Assembly (NCBI RefSeq): GCF_003347665.1
Contig: NZ_QDGA01000029.1
Coordinates: forward strand, 1-57,325
DNA: 57,325 nucleotides
Source: Microvirga calopogonii
GTDB taxonomy: Bacteria; Pseudomonadota; Alphaproteobacteria; Rhizobiales; Beijerinckiaceae
Reading direction: 5' to 3'
Under the pieces are notes generated by a model. It ran no database searches and was not told where the DNA came from. It saw only the letters and a list, made by a program, of their open reading frames with translations. Made by a program: the position numbers and the translations under genes. Shown in pieces: positions 7,054 through 13,433 of the stretch. Within the stretch, counting starts at the first letter, position 1; each line of letters starts with the position of its first letter.

Positions 7054-7932
7054 ATGCCGTCAGTCCATCTGGCCGACCGGGGCGTGGTAAGGGTTTCGGG
7101 CGAGGACGCCAAGAGTTTTCTCGACAACCTGATCACCTGCGACCTGGATCGTGTGTCACCGCACGCCGCGCGCCTCGGCGCCCTCCTGACGCCGCAGGGC
7201 AAGATCCTGTTCGACTTCCTCGTCTTCCAGGCTCCCGAGGAAATCGGCGGGGCCTATTATCTCGACGTTCTCAAGGTCTTCGCCCCGGACCTCGCCAAGC
7301 GCCTCGGCTTCTACAAGCTGCGAGCGAAGGTGGCGATCGAGGACCTGTCCGAATCCCTGGCCGTCGTGGCCGGCTGGGACGCCCCGCGACCGGAGGACGA
7401 GGCCGGCTTCGTGGTGGAGGACCCTCGCCTGCCCGACCTCGGCTGGCGGGCCATCGTGGCGGCCCAGGACGCGGAGGAGTTCGGCAGGGATCCGGCCGAA
7501 ACCTACCTCGCTCATCGCATCGCGCTGGGTGTGCCGGAGGGCGGCCGCGATTTCCTGTTCGGGGATGCATTCCCACACGAGGCCCTGATGGACCAGCTCA
7601 ACGGAGTCGATTTCGACAAGGGCTGCTATGTCGGCCAGGAGGTCGTCTCGCGGATGCAGCACCGGGGCACGGCCCGCACGCGCATCGTGCCAGCCGTCTA
7701 TGAGGGCGGTTTCGCGGCGGATGTGGGCGTCGAGGTCACGGCCGGCGGGAAGGCCTTGGGCCAAACCGGCACGGGCGCCGAAGGCCGCGGCCTCGTGATG
7801 GTCCGCCTGGACCGGGCGGCGGACGCCATGCAGGCCGGCGAGACGATCCGGGCCGGGGGCATTCCCGTGAGGCTCGAAAAGCCCGCCTGGATACGCTTCC
7901 CCTTCCCGGGAGAAGCAGGGCTGTCCTCGTAG
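7054..7932 (+). CDS. ygfZ: folate-binding YgfZ/IBA57-like protein
   Basis: 292 aa, GcvT-like fold. The diagnostic K-G-C-Y-x-G-Q-E motif is present (DKGCYVGQEVVSRM, Cys near residue 190). Members bind tetrahydrofolate and help assemble or repair certain 4Fe-4S enzymes in the cytoplasm. The N-terminal part (VRVSGEDAKSFLDNLITCDLD) is typical. The start at 7054 leaves 72 bases to the divergent amidohydrolase, which should contain both promoters. GGAAC followed after 16 bases by TGTA lies there and resembles, but does not match, an EcfG promoter. Confidence 0.93.
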   Translation: MPSVHLADRGVVRVSGEDAKSFLDNLITCDLDRVSPHAARLGALLTPQGKILFDFLVFQAPEEIGGAYYLDVLKVFAPDLAKRLGFYKLRAKVAIEDLSESLAVVAGWDAPRPEDEAGFVVEDPRLPDLGWRAIVAAQDAEEFGRDPAETYLAHRIALGVPEGGRDFLFGDAFPHEALMDQLNGVDFDKGCYVGQEVVSRMQHRGTARTRIVPAVYEGGFAADVGVEVTAGGKALGQTGTGAEGRGLVMVRLDRAADAMQAGETIRAGGIPVRLEKPAWIRFPFPGEAGLSS

Positions 7933-7949
7933 GTTCCCGTCAAGCTTGC

Positions 7950-7974
7950 GGAACCGGACGGCTTTACCTTTGTT
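7950..7974 (+). promoter_or_regulatory. EcfG-type general stress promoter (candidate)
   Basis: GGAAC at 7950-7954 and GTT at 7972-7974 are separated by 17 bases (GGAAC-N16-TGTT). This fits the promoter read by sigma-EcfG under PhyR/NepR control in alphaproteobacteria (GGAAC-N16/17-CGTT), apart from T instead of C in front of GTT. It lies about 65 bases before the kinase start. Confidence 0.45.
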
Positions 7975-8039
7975 ATAGACTATTGGGCTGAACCACGTGC
8001 TGGAACAACGCACGGACGGTCCTGCTGGGGAAATTCTGG

Positions 8040-9989
8040 ATGGATGCAGTATCAGGCGAAACGACACCGTCGCAGGAGAGACGTTTCCGGCTCCTCGTCG
8101 ATGCGGTCACCGACTACGCCATCTACATGCTCGACCCGACCGGAATCGTGGCCAGCTGGAACCCGGGTGCCCAACGCTTCAAGGGCTATGCCGAACACGA
8201 GATCATCGGCCAGCATTTTTCCCGTTTCTACACCGAAGAGGATCTTGCGACGAACCTGCCGAAGCGCGCCCTCGAGACGGCTGCACGCGAAGGCAAGTTC
8301 GAGGCGGAGGGCTGGCGCGTTCGCAAGGACGGCACGCGGTTCTGGGCACATGTGGTGATCGATCCGATCCGCGATCCCCAGGGCAACCTGCTCGGCTTCG
8401 CCAAGATCACCCGCGACCTCACCGAGAAGAAGAGGACCGAGGAAGCCCTCAGGGAAAGCGAGGAGCGCTTTCGCCTGCTGGTTCAGGGCGTGACGGATTA
8501 TTCCATCTTCATGCTCGACCCGCAGGGCCTCGTGACGAACTGGAATGCCGGCGCCCAGCGCATCAAGGGCTATACGGAGAGCGAGATCGTCGGACGTCAC
8601 TTCTCGCAGTTCTATACCGAGCACGATCGTGCCAACGGATTGCCTGCGCGGGCCCTCGAGACGGCCGCACGCGAAGGCAAGTTCGAGGCGGAGGGCTGGC
8701 GCGTCCGCAAGGACGGCACGCGGTTCTGGGCCAACGTCATCATCGACCCGATCCGCAACGATCTTGGCGAACTCATCGGCTTCGCCAAGATCACGCGCGA
8801 CATCACCGAGCGCCGGAAGGCGCAGGAAGCCCTCGAGGAAGCGCAGGCCGCGCTTTTCCAGGCTCAGAAAATGGAGGCGGTCGGGCAGCTCACGGGCGGG
8901 GTCGCGCACGACTTCAACAATCTCCTGACGATCATCGTCAACAACCTGGATCTCCTGACCCGCAACGCGCACGATCCCCGCGACATCAAGCTGATCGAAA
9001 GCGCGCAACGCGCCGCCGAACGCGGCGCGAAGCTGACGCAGCAGCTCCTCGCATTCTCGCGCCGTCAGCCCCTGCAGCCCAACGCGCACAATCCGAACAC
9101 GCTCATCGAAGGTTTCGAGGCCGTCCTGCGCCGGGCCTGCGGCGAACTCATCCGGCTGCAGCTGTCGCTCGCTCCGCGGGTGAGGTGGATTTCCGTCGAT
9201 GCGCCGCAATTCGAATCGGCCCTGCTCAACCTCGTCGTCAATGCCCGCGACGCCATGCCGGACGGCGGCTCCCTCAAGATCATGACGGGCAATGTCATGC
9301 TCGGCGAGAAAGACGCCGCTTCGATCTCCATGCCGCCCGGCCAGTACGTGTCGATTGCCGTGCAGGACACGGGCACGGGCATGTCGCCGGATGTCGTCTC
9401 CCGCGTCTTCGAGCCCTTCTTCACCACCAAGGAGATCGGCAAGGGGACGGGACTGGGCCTGAGCCAGGTCTATGGTTTCGTGACCCAGTCGGGCGGACAC
9501 ATCAAGGTTGACAGCACGCCGGGCCAGGGCACCAGGGTGACCATGCTCCTGCCGGCTCAGGACAGCGGAGAGGACACACCCGAGGAAAACGAGGACGATG
9601 CAGAGCGTCCCAGCCGGGACAGCGCGGGAACCGTGCTGATCGTCGAGGACGAGCCGGCGGTGCGCGAGGTGGCGAGCGACATCTTCGACAGCCTCGGCTA
9701 TGACGTGGTGACGGCGAGCGACGCCAACGACGCGCTCGGGATTCTCGAAGTCAATCCATCCATCGACGTGCTGTTCAGCGACGTGATCATGCCCAACGGC
9801 ATGAACGGGGTCGAGCTGTCGCGGAAGGCCCGCGAGATGCGGCCCGGCCTCAGGATCCTGCTCGCTTCGGGCTATCCCATGTCGGCCCTTCCCTCGGAAG
9901 GCCTGGGCGCCGGCGTTTCCTTCATCAGCAAGCCCTACCGCTGGACGGAACTGGCCGAGAAGCTGCGGGTGCTCCGGACCGGGGGGTGA
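8040..9989 (+). CDS. PAS-PAS hybrid sensor histidine kinase with receiver domain
   Basis: 649 aa, soluble, no membrane segments. Order: PAS 1 (about 15-130), PAS 2 (about 143-258), dimerisation/phosphoacceptor with His290 (GGVAHDFNN), HATPase with N box near 397-408 (LVVNARDAMPDGG) and G boxes near 443 and 468-474, and a C-terminal receiver (about 531-645) with acceptor Asp581 (LFSDVIMP) and Lys631. The two PAS units are near-copies offset by exactly 128 residues (384 bases), with long identical stretches at protein level and few base changes. This layout suits a cytosolic stress or redox sensor feeding a phosphorelay. No cognate response regulator is adjacent. An EcfG-like promoter precedes it. 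Confidence 0.93.
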   Translation: MDAVSGETTPSQERRFRLLVDAVTDYAIYMLDPTGIVASWNPGAQRFKGYAEHEIIGQHFSRFYTEEDLATNLPKRALETAAREGKFEAEGWRVRKDGTRFWAHVVIDPIRDPQGNLLGFAKITRDLTEKKRTEEALRESEERFRLLVQGVTDYSIFMLDPQGLVTNWNAGAQRIKGYTESEIVGRHFSQFYTEHDRANGLPARALETAAREGKFEAEGWRVRKDGTRFWANVIIDPIRNDLGELIGFAKITRDITERRKAQEALEEAQAALFQAQKMEAVGQLTGGVAHDFNNLLTIIVNNLDLLTRNAHDPRDIKLIESAQRAAERGAKLTQQLLAFSRRQPLQPNAHNPNTLIEGFEAVLRRACGELIRLQLSLAPRVRWISVDAPQFESALLNLVVNARDAMPDGGSLKIMTGNVMLGEKDAASISMPPGQYVSIAVQDTGTGMSPDVVSRVFEPFFTTKEIGKGTGLGLSQVYGFVTQSGGHIKVDSTPGQGTRVTMLLPAQDSGEDTPEENEDDAERPSRDSAGTVLIVEDEPAVREVASDIFDSLGYDVVTASDANDALGILEVNPSIDVLFSDVIMPNGMNGVELSRKAREMRPGLRILLASGYPMSALPSEGLGAGVSFISKPYRWTELAEKLRVLRTGG

Positions 9990-9998
9990 GGATCATCG

Positions 9999-10028
9999 CC
10001 GCATGTGATGCGGAGCATCGGGATTTTT
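9999..10028 (+). terminator. weak hairpin terminator candidate
   Basis: CCGCAT (9999-10004) pairs with ATGCGG (10008-10013) over a 3-base loop. A TTTTT run follows at 10024-10028, ten bases later. The long gap between stem and T-run makes this a weak intrinsic terminator after the kinase gene. Confidence 0.3.
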
Positions 10029-10082
10029 GATTGGTCCGGAACATCGTGAGCAGCTAGCATTTCCCATCAACCCGGGAATGCC

Positions 10083-10727
10083 ATGTACCAGCCGCCCCAT
10101 TTTCGCGAGGACGACCTCGCGGTTCAGCATGCCCTCATCAAGGCCCATCCGCTCGGGCTTCTGGTAACGTTCGGCAGTGCGGGGCTCGAGGCCAACCCGA
10201 TCCCCTTCGTGCTGGATGCCTCCGCCTCCCCCCTCGGAACGCTCAAGGCCCATCTCTCCCGCGCCAATCCCCAATGGCGAAACTTCGAGCCCGATCAGGA
10301 GGCCCTCGTGGTCTTCCAGGGGCCCGAGGCCTACATCACCCCGTCCTGGTACGCGGCGAAGCGCGAGCACGGCAAGGTCGTGCCGACCTGGAACTACGCC
10401 ATCGTCCAGGCGCGCGGCCACCTGACGATCCGGGATGACCCCGACTGGCTGCGGCAGCAGATCGGCGCCATGACGGACATGCAGGAGGCCTCGCGGCCGG
10501 AACCCTGGGCGGTGAGCGATGCGCCGGCGCCCTTCGTGGCCGCGCAGCTCAAGGGCATCGTCGGCATCGAGGTCGAGATCACCCGGATCGAGGGCAAGTG
10601 GAAGGTGAGTCAGAACCGCGCCGAGGCCGACCGGCTCGGCGTTTCGGCGGGGCTGCGACTTTCCGACGACGAATCGCACCGGATGGCGGACCTCATCGAT
10701 GGGCAGGGAGCCCGGCGCCGTGAATGA
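10083..10727 (+). CDS. PaiB-type FMN-binding protein
   Basis: 214 aa, full-length member of the FMN-binding 'negative transcriptional regulator' (PaiB) family. It opens MYQPPHFREDDLAVQHALIKAHPLG and has WYAAKREHGKVVPTWNYA and VEVEITRIEGKWKVSQNR-like blocks typical of the split barrel. In Bacillus, PaiB is paired with PaiA, an acetyltransferase acting on polyamines. Here too the next gene, overlapping by a few bases, encodes a GNAT acetyltransferase. DNA-binding activity is inferred from the family name only; it may act mainly as a flavin-dependent enzyme. Confidence 0.9.
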   Translation: MYQPPHFREDDLAVQHALIKAHPLGLLVTFGSAGLEANPIPFVLDASASPLGTLKAHLSRANPQWRNFEPDQEALVVFQGPEAYITPSWYAAKREHGKVVPTWNYAIVQARGHLTIRDDPDWLRQQIGAMTDMQEASRPEPWAVSDAPAPFVAAQLKGIVGIEVEITRIEGKWKVSQNRAEADRLGVSAGLRLSDDESHRMADLIDGQGARRRE

Positions 10728-11190
10728 CGGGAACGGTCCGAGGATCGAGCCCTGCACCCTCCAGTCGCTGGAGGAATGGGCCGTCCTGCGCCATGCCCTC
10801 TGGCCGGACGGCCCGGTGCAGGAACATCGCTCGGAAGCGCAGGCCATGCTCTGGGAGCAGAAGAAGGCCGCGGCCTTCCTCGTACGCCTGCCCGACGGTA
10901 CGGCCGCCGGTTTCGCCGAGGCCGCCCTGCGCCACGACTACGTGAACGGCTGCGCCACGTCTCCCGTGGCATTCCTGGAAGGGATCTACGTCGCGCCGGA
11001 GCACCGCAACCGGGGCCTCGCCCGGATGCTGTGCCGGGCCGTCGAGGCTTGGGCGAGGCGCCTCGGGTGCCGCGAATTCGCCTCCGACGTCCTCCTCGAG
11101 AACACCGCCTCGCAGAGCATGCACAGGGCCCTGGGCTTCGAGGAGACGGAGCGGGTCGTGTACTATCGCAAACCGCTTTCGTCCGGGTGA
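10720..11190 (+). CDS. AAC(6')-I-like aminoglycoside N-acetyltransferase (GNAT)
   Basis: 156 aa from a GTG at 10720. The AGGGAG at 10705-10710 is well placed for this start and overlap with the paiB stop is 8 bases; an in-frame ATG at 10699 is the alternative. The protein follows the chromosomal AAC(6')-I pattern closely: LRHALWPDGPVQEHRSE, then AEAALRHDYVNGC, PVAFLEGIYVAPEHRNRGLA (acetyl-CoA loop), CREFASDVLLEN and a final LGFEETERVVYYRKPL. Such enzymes acetylate the 6'-amine of aminoglycosides using acetyl-CoA. In a soil alphaproteobacterium the natural substrate may be another amine, and resistance is not shown by sequence alone. Confidence 0.85.
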   Translation: MNDGNGPRIEPCTLQSLEEWAVLRHALWPDGPVQEHRSEAQAMLWEQKKAAAFLVRLPDGTAAGFAEAALRHDYVNGCATSPVAFLEGIYVAPEHRNRGLARMLCRAVEAWARRLGCREFASDVLLENTASQSMHRALGFEETERVVYYRKPLSSG

Positions 11191-11210
11191 GTGGAATACC
11201 TGCACCTCCT

Positions 11211-11302
11211 ACGTCATGGCCGGCCTTGTGCCGGCCATCCCGATGAGTAGGGCGCGGCTCTTTACGGAAGCGAGATCCCCGGCACAAGGCCGGTGATGAC
11301 GT
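11211..11302. repeat. palindromic intergenic repeat, family B copy 1
   Basis: ACGTCATGGCCGGCCTTGTG at the left is mirrored at the right by CCGGCACAAGGCCGGTGATGACGT. Each half also contains a small hairpin (GGCCGG..CCGGCC). The same element recurs in at least nine other gaps of this window. Confidence 0.85.
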
Positions 11303-11378
11303 TGAGGACGTGAATTCCCGGCCCGGCACCCACGGCGAATCTCTTCCCGTTTTCCTGCGGCCCCGCTACACACGGTCC

Positions 11379-11987
11379 ATGACCGATGGACTGATCCTGC
11401 ATCCCGACAACAAGACCCGCTGCTGGTGGCCGGGCACCGATCCCTTCTATGTCTCGTATCACGACACGGAATGGGGCGTGCCGGAATTCGACGACCGCGC
11501 CCTGTTCGAGAAGCTCATTCTCGACGGCTTTCAGGCGGGCCTGTCCTGGATCACGATCCTGCGCAAGCGCGAGAATTTCCGCCGGGCCTTCGCCGGGTTC
11601 GAGCCTGCCGTGATCGCCCGTTTCGATCAGGCGCAGGTGGAGGCACTGATGCTCGACACCGGAATCGTGCGCAACCGCGCCAAGATCGAGGCGACGATCG
11701 CCGGCGCCCGCGCCTGGCTCGTCATCCAGGAGCGCGGCGGCTTCTCGCGCTTCCTATGGGATTTCGTCGATGGACGGCCGGTCCAGACCAACGCGAAGAC
11801 CCGCAAGGACATTCCGACCGAAACGGAGATCTCGCGCAGGATCTCGAAGGCGCTGAAGAAGGAGGGCTTCAACTTCGTCGGCCCCACCATCGTCTACGCT
11901 TTCATGCAGGCGGTCGGCATGGTGAACGACCATCTCACCGGCTGCTATCGCCACGCGGAATGCGCTGAACTCGCCGAGAATCTGTAA
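11379..11987 (+). CDS. tag: DNA-3-methyladenine glycosylase I
   Basis: 202 aa. The start at 11379 (MTDGLILHPDNKTRCWWPGTDPFY) places the zinc-binding CWW segment near the N-terminus as in Tag. Family blocks are YHDTEWGVPEFDDRALFEKLILDGFQAGLSWITILRKR (aromatic pocket and helix-hairpin-helix entry), NFVGPTIVYAFMQAVGMVNDH and a C-terminal C-x-RH-like zinc site (CYRHAEC). It removes 3-methyladenine from alkylated DNA. The following HD gene starts on the next base after the stop, so they are co-transcribed. Confidence 0.95.
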   Translation: MTDGLILHPDNKTRCWWPGTDPFYVSYHDTEWGVPEFDDRALFEKLILDGFQAGLSWITILRKRENFRRAFAGFEPAVIARFDQAQVEALMLDTGIVRNRAKIEATIAGARAWLVIQERGGFSRFLWDFVDGRPVQTNAKTRKDIPTETEISRRISKALKKEGFNFVGPTIVYAFMQAVGMVNDHLTGCYRHAECAELAENL

Positions 11988-12581
11988 ATGGCGAAGGAAC
12001 CCCGCGTCTGGCAGCGGATGCTCTCCGGCCGCCGCCTCAACCTGCTCGATCCCTCGCCGCTCGACGTCGAACTCGACGACATCGCTCACGGCCTTGCGCG
12101 CGTCGCGCGCTGGAACGGGCAGACCATCGGCCCGCACATCTTTTCCGTCGCGCAGCACTCTCTGCTCGTGGAGGCCATCGCGAGCCATATCAACCCGGAC
12201 ATGCCGCGGGAATGGCGCCTCGCGGTGCTGCTGCACGATGCGCCGGAATACGTGATCGGCGACATCATCTCGCCCTTCAAGGCTGTGATCGGCGACGCCT
12301 ACAAGACCATCGAGGCGGGCCTGCTCGGAGCCATCCATCTGCATTTCGGCCTGCCCGCCCAGCCGGCTGCCGCGCTCAAGCGATTCATCAAGCAAGCCGA
12401 CCGGCAGGCAGCCTTCCTAGAGGCGACCCATCTCGCCGGCTTCGGCCGCGAAGAAGGGATCAAGTTCTTCGGACGCCCCGAGCCCCTGCCCCGCGCCGTG
12501 CTCGCCCTTCTGGAGCCCTGGCCCGTGGCGGACGCCGAGGATCGCTATCGCGAGAAGGTGGCGGCGGCGCTGGCCCGGTGA
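11988..12581 (+). CDS. HD-domain phosphohydrolase (YfbR-like)
   Basis: 197 aa. HD-site residues are visible as H in AQHSLLVE, the HD pair in LLHDAPEYVIGD and a distal D in KQADRQA. This pattern matches YfbR-type 5'-deoxynucleotidases and related HD hydrolases that dephosphorylate nucleotides in a divalent-metal site. No fused domain is present. It begins immediately after the tag stop codon (TAA then ATG), so translation is probably coupled. A nucleotide-cleaning role next to a base-excision glycosylase is reasonable, but the substrate is not determined. Confidence 0.8.
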   Translation: MAKEPRVWQRMLSGRRLNLLDPSPLDVELDDIAHGLARVARWNGQTIGPHIFSVAQHSLLVEAIASHINPDMPREWRLAVLLHDAPEYVIGDIISPFKAVIGDAYKTIEAGLLGAIHLHFGLPAQPAAALKRFIKQADRQAAFLEATHLAGFGREEGIKFFGRPEPLPRAVLALLEPWPVADAEDRYREKVAAALAR

Positions 12582-12608
12582 GGGGTGGCTTGCCACGGGC
12601 GCGCCGCT

Positions 12609-12744
12609 GTCATTCCGAGGCGCCGCAGGCGAACCCGGAACCCATAACCACGACACCTCAAGAAGGGCGAGCCGCGCTGTGCCTCCATCTGCTCCGTTAG
12701 CGGCTATGGGTTCCAGGCTCCGCTGCGCGGCCCCGGAATGACAG
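12609..12744. repeat. palindromic intergenic repeat, family C copy 1
   Basis: Left arm TGTCATTCCGAGGCGCCGCA with GAACCCGGAACCCATAA pairs with the right arm TATGGGTTCCAGGCTCCGCTG then GGCCCCGGAATGACA. It fills most of the gap between the HD gene and the phosphatase gene. Confidence 0.85.
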
Positions 12745-12864
12745 GGGATGACAGCGAGGCACTTTTCCAAATCGGGATGGCCGGCATGAACCCGGCCATG
12801 ACGGGACGGTTGCGTCATGCCATACCACTCCCACCTCAGCCGCTCCTCCACGCCGAGACCGCCC

Positions 12865-13383
12865 ATGCCGACCCTGCACGTCTGCCCCCTCTCCCGCCTG
12901 CATGACACCGTATCGGCGACACGCGCCAGCCATGTGGTAAGCCTTATGGGGGCCAGCGCCACGGTGGAGCGTCCGGCCGGCATTGCAGCCGAGCGTCATC
13001 TCTTCATCGGCGTCAGCGATATCGTCGAGCCCCTGGAGGGATATGTCCTGCCGGCGCCGGAGCATATCGAGCAGCTTCTCGCCTTCGTGCGAGCCTGGGG
13101 CCGGGAAAGCCCTCTCCTGTTCCATTGCTGGGCCGGAATCAGCCGCTCCACGGCCGCCGCCTATATCGCCGCCTGCGCCCTCGCGCCGGAGCGTCGGGAG
13201 GATGAGATTGCGCTGGCCCTTCGGGAGGCCTCGCCCAGCGCAACGCCGAATGCCCGGTTCATCGCGCTGGCCGACGATCTCCTCGACCGCCGGGGCCGGA
13301 TGGTCGATGCGGTCCGTGCCATCGGGCGGGGAGCGGAGGCTATGGAGGGCACACCCTTCATGTTACAGCTTAACAGGGGCTAG
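12865..13383 (+). CDS. tyrosine phosphatase-like protein
   Basis: 172 aa from the ATG at 12865. The signature HCWAGISRST (C-x5-R) is the cysteine-phosphatase P-loop of dual-specificity/tyrosine phosphatases. The upstream part (VVSLMGASATVERP) matches the short alphaproteobacterial version of the fold. An in-frame ATG at 12817 would add 16 residues of no family similarity. Likely a cytoplasmic protein or small-molecule phosphatase. It is not obviously in an operon; the DUF2339 gene follows after 50 bases. Confidence 0.8.
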   Translation: MPTLHVCPLSRLHDTVSATRASHVVSLMGASATVERPAGIAAERHLFIGVSDIVEPLEGYVLPAPEHIEQLLAFVRAWGRESPLLFHCWAGISRSTAAAYIAACALAPERREDEIALALREASPSATPNARFIALADDLLDRRGRMVDAVRAIGRGAEAMEGTPFMLQLNRG

Positions 13384-13433
13384 CCTGATTCCAACCGGGA
13401 AAGCGGCTCCGATCCGTATTCGGGGGCTTCTTC

